From Enterobacter chengduensis (GTDB lineage: Bacteria; Pseudomonadota; Gammaproteobacteria; Enterobacterales; Enterobacteriaceae): a stretch of DNA of 64,000 bases. The notes below the pieces were generated by a model, which did no database searches, was not told the DNA's origin, and was given only the letters and a program-made list of their open reading frames with translations. Shown piece after piece: positions 31,785-40,768 of this stretch. Location of the stretch: positions 4,650,001 through 4,714,000 of the forward strand of contig NZ_CP043318.1 of NCBI RefSeq assembly GCF_001984825.2, read 5' to 3'. Positions within the stretch are counted from its first letter, which is position 1, and each line of letters starts with the position of its first letter. Made by a program: the position numbers and the translations under genes.

Positions 31785-32557
31785 CCAGGCACCTCGCTCA
31801 TGGCTAACGCCAGCGCAACGGTATAATCCGCCCCGCATTCCGGAAGTGGGGCATGGCAGCGTTCCAGAATGTCCCACGGCTCACGTTGGCTATCAAAAAG
31901 CGCAACGTCATCCGCCCGCAGAGCCAGCAGTGCCGCCAGATCGGCCACGTTTTCTGCTTCGGTAGTCAAGCGCCGCCCCCACTGGTGGCGCATCGCCCAC
32001 AGCCACTGGCGATCGTCCCGCCAGGCGACACACTGCGCCGGTGCCAGCGCGGGCAGAAGATTCGCCAGCGCGCTGGCATCCGGCGTAATGGTCACCAGCC
32101 GCAAACGCAGCGCTTTCGCTAACGTCAGAAGGGTATCGACCTCTTTGTTTTGTGCGGCCGTCACGTGAAAGGTATTGCTGAACGTATCCTGCGCGTAATC
32201 GAAGCAGAGCGTATCGGCCGACATCTCCAGGTCGCGCGCGAGCGCGGCGCCAAGCCATGAGAGCTGCTCGCTGTCGCGCAGCGCAACGGTCGGGCGGGGA
32301 AGCGAGCGTTGCAGGGTCCGTGCCGCCGGGAATGAGAGGAACACCCGGTGATAGTGCGGCAGCGTTTTCCGCCAGTCGCGCAACGCATCAACCAGCTGTT
32401 CTGGCTGACAAATTTTGCCGTCACGAATGATGCCTTCGCCCAGAGGAATCGCCCACCAGCGGCGCAAGCACCAGCCCGACTTCTCGCGGGCCAACGCGAC
32501 GATCCGCACCCTATCCTGTTGAATATGAACGCCCGTTTGCCATGTTTTGAAAGCCAT
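31781..32557 (-). CDS. hofM: HofM, PilM-like actin-fold protein
   Basis: A 258-residue cytoplasmic PilM/ComA-like protein, the likely ATPase-fold anchor for HofN. The sequence starts MAFKTWQTGVHIQQDRV and agrees with E. coli HofM in length. AAGGAGAT lies 9 nt upstream of the start. The hof genes are divergent from mrcA, the usual enterobacterial arrangement. Confidence 0.88.
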   Translation of the reverse strand: MAFKTWQTGVHIQQDRVRIVALAREKSGWCLRRWWAIPLGEGIIRDGKICQPEQLVDALRDWRKTLPHYHRVFLSFPAARTLQRSLPRPTVALRDSEQLSWLGAALARDLEMSADTLCFDYAQDTFSNTFHVTAAQNKEVDTLLTLAKALRLRLVTITPDASALANLLPALAPAQCVAWRDDRQWLWAMRHQWGRRLTTEAENVADLAALLALRADDVALFDSQREPWDILERCHAPLPECGADYTVALALAMSEVPG

Positions 32558-32677
32558 GCTTCACGATCTCCTTATCGTCCGTCTCCTTGACGGCTATATC
32601 AATGAATCAGGCTTGCCTTTATACTACTGCGCGATTGTTTAGAAACTGCCCAAGTGAAACCAAATGGGAAATCTCCG

Positions 32678-35230
32678 GTGAAGTTCGTAAAGTATTTATT
32701 CATCCTTGCAGTCTGTTGCATTCTGCTGGGAGCAGGCTCGATTTACGGTTTGTACAAATATATTGAGCCACAGCTACCTGATGTCGCCACGCTTCGCGAT
32801 GTGCGCCTCCAGATCCCGATGCAGGTCTATAGCGCCGATGGCGAGCTGATGGCGCAGTATGGCGAGAAGCGTCGTATCCCGCTGACCTTAAACCAAATTC
32901 CACCCGTGATGGTAAAAGCCTTTATCGCCACGGAGGACAGCCGTTTCTACGAGCACCACGGCGTCGATCCGGTGGGGATTTTCCGTGCCGCAAGCATTGC
33001 GCTGTTCTCGGGTCACGCCTCCCAGGGGGCGAGTACCATTACGCAGCAGCTGGCGCGTAACTTCTTCCTCAGCCCTGAAAAGACGCTGATACGTAAGATC
33101 AAAGAGGTGTTTCTTGCAATCCGCATTGAGCAGCTGCTGAGCAAAGACGAAATCCTTGAGCTGTACCTCAACAAAATCTACCTGGGCTACCGCGCCTACG
33201 GGGTGGGGGCTGCCGCACAGGTGTACTTCGGTAAGCCTGTTGAGCAACTCACCTTAAGCGAAATGGCGACCATCGCCGGTCTGCCAAAAGCGCCGTCCAC
33301 GTTTAACCCGCTCTACTCCCTCGATCGCGCCACCGCGCGTCGTAACGTCGTCCTGTCACGTATGCTGAGCGAAGGCTATATCAGCCAGAGCGAGTACGAC
33401 CAGGCGCGTAACGATGTCATTGACGCTAACTACCATGCCCCGGAAATTGCCTTTGCGTCTCCTTACCTGACCGAGATGGTTCGCCAGGAGATGGTGAATC
33501 GCTACGGCGACAAGGCCTATGAAGATGGCTATCGCGTGTACACCACCGTCACCCGCAAAGTCCAGCAGGCGGCGCAGGAAGCGGTACGGAACAACGTGAT
33601 AGACTACGATATGCGTCACGGCTATCGCGGCCCGTCAAACGTGCTCTGGAAGGTGGGCGAAAGCGCGTGGGACAGCAAAAAAATCACCAGTACGCTGAAG
33701 GCGCTGCCCACCTACGGCCCGCTCCTTCCAGCCGTGGTGACGCAGGCCGATCCTCAGGAAGCCGTGGCGACGCTCGCGGACGGTACCTCCGTCTCCCTGC
33801 GCATGGACGGTATTCGCTGGGCGCGTCCGTACCGTTCGGACACCCTTCAGGGCGCCACGCCGCGTAAAGTGACCGATGCCGTACAGGCCGGGCAGCAAAT
33901 CTGGGTGCGCAAGGTGGGGGAATCCTGGTGGCTGGCGCAGGTGCCGGACGTCAACTCGGCCCTCGTCTCTATCAACCCGCAGAACGGCGCAATCCTGGCC
34001 CTGGTCGGTGGGTTTGATTTCAACCAGAGCAAATTTAACCGCGCCACCCAGGCGCTGCGTCAGGTTGGTTCCAATATCAAACCGTTCCTCTACACGGCCG
34101 CGATGGATAAGGGCTTGACCCTCGCCAGCATCCTTAACGACGTGCCAATCTCCCGCTGGGATGCGGGTGCCGGTTCCGACTGGCAGCCGAAGAACTCCCC
34201 TGCGGAGTACGCCGGTCCTATTCGCCTCCGTCAGGGCCTGGGACAGTCGAAAAACGTGGTGATGGTGCGCGCCATGCGCGCGATGGGCGTCGACTATGCC
34301 GCAGAGTATCTGCAGCGCTTTGGTTTCCCGGCGCAGAACATCGTTCGCACCGAGTCATTGGCGTTAGGCTCCGCCTCCTTTACGCCGCTTCAGGTTGCAC
34401 GTGGCTACTCGGTAATGGCCAACGGCGGCTTCCTGGTTGACCCGTACTTCATCAGCAAGATCGAAAACGATCAGGGCGGCGTGCTGTTCGAGGCGAAGCC
34501 GAAGATTGCCTGTCCTGACTGCGATATTCCGGTGATTTACGGCAATACGCCGAAATCCGAGGTGCTTGAAAACAAGGACATGGAAGATCCAGCCGTGTCT
34601 CAGGAGCAGCCAAACATTGTCGTGCCGCAGCCGCAGCTGGAGCAGGCTAACCAGTCGCTGGTCGCGCAGACCGGCGCGCCGGAATATGCCCCGCATGTGA
34701 TCAACACGCCGCTGTCGTTCCTGATCAAAAGCGCGCTTAACACCAACATCTTCGGTGAACCGGGCTGGCAGGGCACCGGCTGGCGCGCAGGGCGTGATTT
34801 GCAGCGCCATGATATCGGCGGTAAAACGGGGACAACCAACAGTTCGAAAGATGCGTGGTTCTCCGGCTACGGGCCGGGCGTGGTGACCTCGGTCTGGATC
34901 GGTTTCGACGATCACCGCCGCGACTTAGGTCGTACCACGGCCTCCGGCGCGATTAAAGATCAGATTTCCGGCTACGAAGGCGGCGCGAAAAGCGCACAGC
35001 CGGCGTGGGATGCGTACATGAAATCCGTTCTTGAAGGCGTGCCGGAGCAGCCGCTGACGCCGCCGCCGGGCGTGGTGACGGTCAATATCGACCGCAGCAC
35101 GGGCCAGCTCGCCAACGGCGGTAACAGTCGCGAAGAGTATTTCATCGAGGGCACCCAGCCAACCACGCAGGCGGTGCATGAGGTGGGTACAGAGATTATC
35201 GATAACGGCGAGACGCACGAGCTGTTCTAA
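32678..35230 (+). CDS. mrcA: Penicillin-binding protein 1A
   Basis: An 850-residue class A PBP that polymerises and crosslinks peptidoglycan. A signal anchor (about 6-28) is followed by the GT51 glycosyltransferase domain with catalytic Glu86 in TEDSRFYEHHG and QGASTITQQLARN. The transpeptidase domain has SxxK in GSNIKPF, SKNV (SxN) and KTGTT. The GTG start at 32678 gives exactly the E. coli length; the open frame also begins with a GTG 24 nt upstream, less likely. Confidence 0.96.
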   Translation: MKFVKYLFILAVCCILLGAGSIYGLYKYIEPQLPDVATLRDVRLQIPMQVYSADGELMAQYGEKRRIPLTLNQIPPVMVKAFIATEDSRFYEHHGVDPVGIFRAASIALFSGHASQGASTITQQLARNFFLSPEKTLIRKIKEVFLAIRIEQLLSKDEILELYLNKIYLGYRAYGVGAAAQVYFGKPVEQLTLSEMATIAGLPKAPSTFNPLYSLDRATARRNVVLSRMLSEGYISQSEYDQARNDVIDANYHAPEIAFASPYLTEMVRQEMVNRYGDKAYEDGYRVYTTVTRKVQQAAQEAVRNNVIDYDMRHGYRGPSNVLWKVGESAWDSKKITSTLKALPTYGPLLPAVVTQADPQEAVATLADGTSVSLRMDGIRWARPYRSDTLQGATPRKVTDAVQAGQQIWVRKVGESWWLAQVPDVNSALVSINPQNGAILALVGGFDFNQSKFNRATQALRQVGSNIKPFLYTAAMDKGLTLASILNDVPISRWDAGAGSDWQPKNSPAEYAGPIRLRQGLGQSKNVVMVRAMRAMGVDYAAEYLQRFGFPAQNIVRTESLALGSASFTPLQVARGYSVMANGGFLVDPYFISKIENDQGGVLFEAKPKIACPDCDIPVIYGNTPKSEVLENKDMEDPAVSQEQPNIVVPQPQLEQANQSLVAQTGAPEYAPHVINTPLSFLIKSALNTNIFGEPGWQGTGWRAGRDLQRHDIGGKTGTTNSSKDAWFSGYGPGVVTSVWIGFDDHRRDLGRTTASGAIKDQISGYEGGAKSAQPAWDAYMKSVLEGVPEQPLTPPPGVVTVNIDRSTGQLANGGNSREEYFIEGTQPTTQAVHEVGTEIIDNGETHELF

Positions 35231-35240
35231 GCATAAAAAT

Positions 35241-35258
35241 GCCCGGTAAAAACCGGGC
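35241..35258 (-). terminator. Intrinsic terminator for nudE transcripts
   Basis: GCCCGGT-AAAA-ACCGGGC is a perfect 7-bp stem; read on the minus strand it is followed by ATTTTT. It lies closer to mrcA than to nudE, beyond the plus-strand terminator at 35271. Confidence 0.75.
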
Positions 35259-35270
35259 ACAGCATCGTAT

Positions 35271-35304
35271 GCCGGGTAAGGCGAAGCCGCCACCCGGCTT
35301 TTTT
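35271..35304 (+). terminator. REP-like hairpin acting as terminator of mrcA
   Basis: GCCGGGT (35271-35277) pairs with ACCCGGC (35292-35298), with further pairing inside, and is followed by six T. The stem is a family B REP-like unit. The two convergent terminators are interleaved: each transcript crosses the other hairpin first. Confidence 0.75.
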
Positions 35305-35309
35305 ATGGC

Positions 35310-35870
35310 CTACAGTCGCCCCTGCCCCTTCAGCCACTCCCGTACCAGGAACAGCGCGCTCACGTTGCGAGCCTCATTAAAGTCAGGGTCTTCCAGCAGA
35401 TCCATCAGGTGCGCTAACGGCCAGCGAACCTGAGGCAGCGGCTCCGGCTCATCCCCTTCCAGCGCTTCAGGATAGAGATCTTCCGCCACCACGATATTCA
35501 TTTTGCTGGAAAAATAGGACGGCGCCATGCTCAGCTTTTTCAGGAATGAAAGCTCATGCGCGCCAAAACCCACCTCTTCTTTCAGCTCGCGATTTGCCGC
35601 TTCAAAGACGGTTTCACCCGGGTCGATAAGCCCTTTCGAGAACCCAAGCTCGTAAGATTCCGTTCCCACCGCGTATTCGCGGATCAAAATCAGGTGATCG
35701 TCGATAATGGGAACAATCATCACCGCTTCGCGCGAAGAGGGGCGCATACGTTCATAAACGCGACGCACACCGTTGCTGAACTCCAGGTCCACACTTTCGA
35801 CATTAAACAGGCGCGATTTGGCGACAGTTTCAACATTCAGAATGGTGGGTTTTTGTAATGGTTTGCTCAT
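35310..35870 (-). CDS. nudE: Nudix hydrolase NudE (ADP compounds)
   Basis: A 186-residue Nudix enzyme hydrolysing ADP-ribose, NADH and diadenosine phosphates. The 23-residue Nudix box spans residues 80-102 (starts GLIDPGET, includes RELKEEVGF). Length equals E. coli NudE. It is divergent from igaA. Confidence 0.95.
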   Translation of the reverse strand: MSKPLQKPTILNVETVAKSRLFNVESVDLEFSNGVRRVYERMRPSSREAVMIVPIIDDHLILIREYAVGTESYELGFSKGLIDPGETVFEAANRELKEEVGFGAHELSFLKKLSMAPSYFSSKMNIVVAEDLYPEALEGDEPEPLPQVRWPLAHLMDLLEDPDFNEARNVSALFLVREWLKGQGRL

Positions 35871-36194
35871 CGTGATGGGTCTTAGCAGTGAGAACTGGCG
35901 TTATTGTGCGATACGCCGCACGGTTTCGGCAATGTCAATCGTTCTTTATTTACATTTATGCAACGTAACTGGGATCAATCCTCAATTCAAAACAAATGTC
36001 AAGAGGTTGAAATGTTTCCAGGAATTTGCTGATATCGCGCCATAACAGGCTTTGCTATCATCACCGATCACTGGGATACGCTTCAGAATGCTCAAGTTCG
36101 ACGCCATACTTGCCGATAGCCAACCTCAGATTCTCGTTCAATGTAAAGGTGCTAATGACTACACCTGTAAGAAGATAAGTAAGATGGGGAAAGC
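35871..36194. promoter_or_regulatory. Divergent nudE / igaA interval
   Basis: This 324-nt region is AT-rich with GGGGAAAG just before the igaA ATG as ribosome site. It must hold the nudE and igaA promoters; no operator, RNA gene or ORF stands out. Confidence 0.5.
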
Positions 36195-38330
36195 ATGAGC
36201 ACCATTTTGATTGTTCTCGCTGCTATGCTGGCCAGCGCATTGGTTGCAGGATGGTTGTACAGGCGTCGTACACAGCGCCATTACCGTCTGCCCTTTTTAA
36301 ATGCATTCGCGGGAGCAAGCACGCGTAAACTCACGCAAGACGAGCGCGACGCGGTTGAAAACTATCTCGAAATTCTGAACCGTTCTCAGTTAACGCCTGG
36401 GCCAACGGGGGCCACCGCTGCGCCCGTCGCGCTAAAGCTGAATGCGCAAAGCGATACCGTGCTCTGCGTGACGCGCTCCATCACGCGCTACGGCATCACC
36501 ACTGATGACCCCAATAAATGGCGCTATTACCTTGATTCCGTCGAAGTGCATCTGCCCCCGTCCTGGGAGCAGTACATTAATGACGAAAACAGCGTTGAGC
36601 TGATCCACACCGACTCGTTGCCTCTGGTTATCTCGCTTAACGGCCATACCCTGAATGAATACCTTCAGGAAGCCCCGCGCTTTGCGCTGGAGCGGGCGAG
36701 CTCGAAGCAGGCTTCCATTCGTGGCGAAGAGACGGAGCAGATCGAACTGCTGAACATTCGCCAGGAGACGCATGAAGAGTATGCGCTGAGCCGCCCGGAC
36801 GGCATCCGTGAAGCCATTCTGATCGTCGCTGCCTTTCTGCTCTTTTTTTTCTGCCTGCTCACGCCGGATGTGTTTGTTCCCTGGCTGGCGGGAGGCGCGG
36901 TGCTGCTGCTGGCGGGCGGGCTTTGGGGCCTCTTTGCCCCACCGGCCAAAACCTCGCTACGCGAGATCCACTGCCTGCGCGGTACGCCAAAGCGCTGGGG
37001 CCTGTTCGGTGAGAACGATCAGGAACATCTCAACAATATTTCGCTCGGCATTATCGACCTGATCTACCCTCGCCACTGGCAGCCGTGGATTGCGCAGGAC
37101 TTAGGGCAGAAAACCGATATTGATATCTACCTTGACCGCCACGTTGTGCGCCAGGGACGCTTCTTGTCCCTGCATGATGAAGTGAAAAATTTCCCGCTTC
37201 AGCACTGGCTGCGCAGCGCGGTCATCGCCGGTGGCGCGGCGCTGGTCTTAGTGATGCTGCTGCTTTTCGTCCCGCTGGATATGCCCATCAAATTCACCCT
37301 GTCGTGGATCAAAGGGGCGCAAACCATTGAAGCGACCAGCGTCAACAAGCTGGATGAAGCCGGCGTACGCGTGGGGGACACGCTGCGCCTGAAGGGTACC
37401 GGGATGTGCAATATTCACGCCCCGGGGGCGTGGAACACCCGCCAGAGCTCACCGTTCATGCCGTTCGATTGCTCGCAAATTGTCTGGAACGACGCGCCGC
37501 CGCTGCCGCTGCCGGAATCCGAAGTGGTGAATAAAGCCACGGCCCTTAGCCAGACTGTAAATCGGCAGCTGCACCCGAAACCGGACGATGACCCGCGCGT
37601 CAGTCCGGCGCTGCGCTCGGCCATTCAGAAGTCAGGCATGGTCCTGCTGGATGATTTTGGCGACATCGTCCTGAAAACGCAGGACTTATGCTCCTCTCAG
37701 GATGAGTGCATACGTCTTAAAAACGCCCTGGTTAACCTGGGTAACAGTAAAGACTGGGACTCGCTGGTGAAACGCGCCGAAGCGGGACGGCTGGACGGCG
37801 TCAACGTGCTGCTGCGTCCGGTGAGCGCTGAATCGCTGGATAACCTGGTCGCCACCTCCACATCGCCGTTCATGATGCGCGAGACCACCCGTGCGGCTCA
37901 GGCGCTGAACAGTCCGGCACCGGGCGGGTTTGTCATTGTCAGCGATGAGGGCAGCGACCTGGTCGATCAGCCTTACCCGCAGGTTGCGCTGTATGACTAC
38001 CCGGCGCAGGAACAGTGGAGTCAATTCCAGCGCCTGGCGCAGATGCTAATGCAAACGCCGTTCAGCGCCGAAGGGATTGTCACAAGCATCTACACCGATG
38101 CCAACGGCACGCGCCATATCGGCCTGCACCGGATGCCGGACAGCGCAGGTTTGTGGCGTTACATCGGCACCTCCCTGCTGATGACCGCCATGCTGATCGC
38201 CATTTTCTGGAACGGCTTTATGGCCCTGCGCCGCTACCAGCGCTCGCGTACGCGGCTTGCCGACATCCAGCAATATTACGAAAACTGCCTCAACCCTAAG
38301 CTGATCCCCTCGTCTGAGAGCCTGATCTGA
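36195..38330 (+). CDS. igaA: IgaA, inner membrane repressor of the Rcs phosphorelay
   Basis: A 711-residue inner membrane protein, same length as E. coli YrfF/IgaA. It restrains RcsC/RcsD signalling in the absence of envelope stress and is essential in Salmonella unless rcs is inactive. Membrane helices: residues 1-22, about 205-245 (two), about 340-360 and about 650-672. The large periplasmic domain has two cysteine pairs, CNIHAPG...FDCSQ and LCSSQDEC, expected to form disulfides that respond to envelope state. Confidence 0.95.
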   Translation: MSTILIVLAAMLASALVAGWLYRRRTQRHYRLPFLNAFAGASTRKLTQDERDAVENYLEILNRSQLTPGPTGATAAPVALKLNAQSDTVLCVTRSITRYGITTDDPNKWRYYLDSVEVHLPPSWEQYINDENSVELIHTDSLPLVISLNGHTLNEYLQEAPRFALERASSKQASIRGEETEQIELLNIRQETHEEYALSRPDGIREAILIVAAFLLFFFCLLTPDVFVPWLAGGAVLLLAGGLWGLFAPPAKTSLREIHCLRGTPKRWGLFGENDQEHLNNISLGIIDLIYPRHWQPWIAQDLGQKTDIDIYLDRHVVRQGRFLSLHDEVKNFPLQHWLRSAVIAGGAALVLVMLLLFVPLDMPIKFTLSWIKGAQTIEATSVNKLDEAGVRVGDTLRLKGTGMCNIHAPGAWNTRQSSPFMPFDCSQIVWNDAPPLPLPESEVVNKATALSQTVNRQLHPKPDDDPRVSPALRSAIQKSGMVLLDDFGDIVLKTQDLCSSQDECIRLKNALVNLGNSKDWDSLVKRAEAGRLDGVNVLLRPVSAESLDNLVATSTSPFMMRETTRAAQALNSPAPGGFVIVSDEGSDLVDQPYPQVALYDYPAQEQWSQFQRLAQMLMQTPFSAEGIVTSIYTDANGTRHIGLHRMPDSAGLWRYIGTSLLMTAMLIAIFWNGFMALRRYQRSRTRLADIQQYYENCLNPKLIPSSESLI

Positions 38331-38339
38331 TAACGTCGT

Positions 38340-38370
38340 TGCGCGACAAGATGTGCTACCCTGTCGCGCA
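38340..38370 (+). terminator. Hairpin between igaA and yrfG
   Basis: TGCGCGACA (38340-38348) and TGTCGCGCA (38362-38370) form a perfect 9-bp stem over a 13-nt loop, followed by a weak T-rich stretch. It may partly end igaA transcripts before yrfG. Confidence 0.55.
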
Positions 38371-38396
38371 CGTTTCTTCTGGCTGGAGTTCCCCTA

Positions 38397-39080
38397 ATGC
38401 ATCTTGATATCGCCTGGCAGGAGGTTGATACCGTTCTGCTGGATATGGACGGCACGCTGCTCGATCTCGCCTTTGATAACTATTTCTGGCAAACGCTGGT
38501 TCCTGAAACCTATGGCCAGCAGCAGGGGATCACCCCGGCAGAAGCGCAGGCATTCATTCGTTCGCAATATAGCGCGGTCCAGCATACGCTAAACTGGTAC
38601 TGTCTTGACTACTGGAGCGAGCGCCTCGGTCTGGATATTTGTGCCATGACCACCGCCCAGGGCCCACGCGCCGTTCTGCGCGAGGATACCGTGCCCTTTC
38701 TGGACGCGCTGAAAGCCAGCGGCAAGCGCCGTATTTTGCTGACCAACGCGCATCCGCATAACCTGGCGGTGAAGCTGGAGCACACGGGTCTGGCATCGCA
38801 CCTTGATTTATTACTTTCCACCCACACATTTGGTTATCCGAAAGAGGATCAGCGTTTGTGGCATGCGGTGAAGGAAGAGACGGGTTTGCAGCCGGAACGC
38901 ACGCTGTTCATTGATGACAGCGAGCCCATTCTGGATTCCGCGGCAAGGTTTGGCATTCGCTACTGTCTGGGCGTCACCAATCCTGACTCTGGTCTGGCTG
39001 AAAAAAGCTATCTGCGCCACCCGGGACTGAACGACTATCGCCAGATGATCCCCTCGCTGACCGTGAAGGAGACGCCATGA
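38397..39080 (+). CDS. yrfG: HAD-family GMP/IMP nucleotidase YrfG
   Basis: A 227-residue HAD phosphatase with DMDGTLL at 16-22 (Asp16 nucleophile, Asp18). TNAHPHN and FIDDSEPILD are the other HAD motifs. The E. coli homologue dephosphorylates purine nucleotides. It overlaps hslR by 4 nt and heads yrfG-hslR-hslO, a heat-shock-linked set in E. coli. Confidence 0.93.
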   Translation: MHLDIAWQEVDTVLLDMDGTLLDLAFDNYFWQTLVPETYGQQQGITPAEAQAFIRSQYSAVQHTLNWYCLDYWSERLGLDICAMTTAQGPRAVLREDTVPFLDALKASGKRRILLTNAHPHNLAVKLEHTGLASHLDLLLSTHTFGYPKEDQRLWHAVKEETGLQPERTLFIDDSEPILDSAARFGIRYCLGVTNPDSGLAEKSYLRHPGLNDYRQMIPSLTVKETP

Positions 39081-39478
39081 AAGAAAAACCCTCAGACGGG
39101 GTAAGACTGGATAAATGGCTGTGGGCAGCCCGTTTTTATAAAACGCGCGCTCTTGCCCGCGAGATGGTTGACGGCGGTAAAGTGCATTACAACGGCCAGC
39201 GCAGCAAGCCGAGCAAGCTGGTTGAGCTAAATGCCACCTTAACGCTGCGTCAGGGCAACGATGAACGTACGGTGGTGATTAAAGCCATTACCGAACAGCG
39301 GCGGCCCGCAACGGAAGCCGTACTGCTTTATGAAGAGACGGCAGAGAGCACAGAAAAGCGCGAGAAGACCGCGCTGGCGCGCAAAATGAATGCGCTGACC
39401 ATGCCCCACCCGGACCGGCGTCCGGATAAAAAAGAGCGCCGCGATCTGATGAAATTTAAACACGGTGAGACCGAGTAA
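39077..39478 (+). CDS. hslR: Heat shock protein 15 (ribosome-associated)
   Basis: A 133-residue S4-domain protein that binds stalled 50S subunits still carrying nascent chains and helps recycle them. The S4 RNA-binding region begins [16 protein letters not shown] near residue 9 and continues through [15 protein letters not shown]. The basic tail ([19 protein letters not shown]) is typical. It is coupled to yrfG by ATGA. Confidence 0.95.
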   Translation: MKEKPSDGVRLDKWLWAARFYKTRALAREMVDGGKVHYNGQRSKPSKLVELNATLTLRQGNDERTVVIKAITEQRRPATEAVLLYEETAESTEKREKTALARKMNALTMPHPDRRPDKKERRDLMKFKHGETE

Positions 39479-39501
39479 CCTCACCCGCACGAGAGATGAA
39501 A

Positions 39502-40380
39502 ATGGCCCAACACGACCAATTACACCGCTATCTGTTTGAACAATTCGCCGTGCGCGGCGAGCTGGTCACCGTATCCGAAACCTGGAAACAGATTCTGGAA
39601 AACCACAACTACCCGCTGCCGGTGAAGACCCTGTTGGGCGAACTGCTGGTTGCCACCAGCCTGCTGACCGCAACGCTGAAATTTGCCGGTGATATCACCG
39701 TGCAGCTGCAGGGCGATGGTCCGATGACGCTGGCGGTGATCAACGGCAATAACCAGCAGCAGATGCGCGGCGTGGCGCGCGTTCAGGGAGACGTGCCTGA
39801 AAACGCGGACCTCAAAACGCTGGTGGGTAATGGCTACCTGGTGATCACCATCTCCCCTGAGGAAGGTGAACGCTATCAGGGCGTGGTGGGTCTGGAAGGC
39901 GACACCCTCGCTGCCTGCCTGGAAGATTACTTCATGCGTTCTGAACAGCTGCCGACGCGTCTGTTCATCCGCACCGGCGAAGTGGACGGCCAGCCCGCTG
40001 CGGGCGGTATGCTGCTGCAGGTTCTGCCTGCGCAGGATGCGCAGACCAATGACTTTGAGCACCTAGCGACGCTGACTGAAACCATTAAAGCGGAAGAGCT
40101 GTTCACCCTGTCGGCGACCGACGTGCTGTGGCGTCTGTACCACGAAGAAGAAGTAACCGTCTACGACCCGCAGTCCGTGGAATTTAAGTGCACCTGTTCC
40201 CGCGAGCGCTGTGCAGGCGCGCTGAAAACCCTGCCGGATGAAGAGATCGACAGCATCATGGCGGAAGACGGCGAAATTGATATGCACTGTGACTACTGCG
40301 GTACGCACTATGTGTTCAATTCGATGGATATCGCTGAGATCCGCAACAACGCCTCCCCGGCGGATCCGCAGGTTCACTAA
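39502..40380 (+). CDS. hslO: Redox-regulated chaperone Hsp33
   Basis: A 292-residue holdase turned on by oxidants. The zinc-binding cysteines are present near the C-terminus: CTC in [10 protein letters not shown] and CDYC. When oxidised they form disulfides and unfold the linker to expose substrate sites. The start MAQHDQ at 39502 has GAGAG at optimal spacing and matches family length; an ATG two codons earlier is less likely. Confidence 0.96.
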   Translation: MAQHDQLHRYLFEQFAVRGELVTVSETWKQILENHNYPLPVKTLLGELLVATSLLTATLKFAGDITVQLQGDGPMTLAVINGNNQQQMRGVARVQGDVPENADLKTLVGNGYLVITISPEEGERYQGVVGLEGDTLAACLEDYFMRSEQLPTRLFIRTGEVDGQPAAGGMLLQVLPAQDAQTNDFEHLATLTETIKAEELFTLSATDVLWRLYHEEEVTVYDPQSVEFKCTCSRERCAGALKTLPDEEIDSIMAEDGEIDMHCDYCGTHYVFNSMDIAEIRNNASPADPQVH

Positions 40381-40390
40381 GCCTCTTTCC

Positions 40391-40469
40391 CCCTCACCCT
40401 GCCCTCTCCCCAAAGGGGAGAGGGTGTATTAGTTCCCTCTCCCCTTTGGGGAGAGGGTTAGGGTGAGGG
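40391..40469. repeat. Inverted pair of family A hairpin repeats
   Basis: Unit 1 (40391-40424) and unit 2 (40435-40469) are mirror copies of the CCCTCACCC / GGGAGAGGG unit, so the whole block folds as two hairpins or one long stem. It lies 10 nt after the hslO stop. Confidence 0.88.
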
Positions 40470-40531
40470 GTAACCCCCCCCAAGCTGAATCGTTTTCCCA
40501 ATGTAACTCTTACGTAATTTTCTTACGTGTA

Positions 40532-40547
40532 TGCGATTACATTCACA
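40532..40547. promoter_or_regulatory. CRP-like site upstream of pckA
   Basis: TGCGA-TTACAT-TCACA has one mismatch to the CRP consensus. It lies about 230 nt before the pckA ATG. cAMP-CRP activation of pckA is known in E. coli; promoter elements between are not certain. Confidence 0.65.
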
Positions 40548-40679
40548 TTCCTTCCGATAAAATCACCAGCGTTTAACCTTTTAGGAACATTTTCCCCAAC
40601 CAAAAAGCGATTCCTGCGATAATCCGCCTGCGCTGTGACTGGAGTCGCAGCGTTTTCCGTTAGTAAGGGTTTTGTCCAG

Positions 40680-40757
40680 ATGCATGAATCTATGAGCCCC
40701 GTCGCGGTAAACAACCTCAGAAAAACCCTACAATTTCAGGCAGTACATATTGGCTAA
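40680..40757 (+). CDS. Possible 25-residue leader ORF ahead of pckA
   Basis: An ATG at 40680-40682, with AAGGG 10 nt upstream, opens a 25-codon frame ([17 protein letters not shown], then a short tail) that stops at TAA 40755-40757. That stop is part of TAAGGAG, the pckA ribosome site, 11 nt before the pckA ATG. Short chance ORFs are common and no protein homology is known to me, so this is tentative. If translated, termination there could modulate pckA initiation. Confidence 0.25.
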   Translation: MHESMSPVAVNNLRKTLQFQAVHIG

Positions 40758-40768
40758 GGAGCAGTGAT

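Noticed and set aside
32558..32677. CRP-S (Sxy-dependent) site in front of hofM
   Set aside because: I looked for TGCGA-N6-TCGCA. Only isolated fragments such as CTGCGCGATT appear, not a site at proper spacing.
32654..32677. Longer N-terminus for PBP1A from the first GTG
   Set aside because: The second GTG gives exactly 850 residues and the family start KFVKY; the eight extra residues are not typical.
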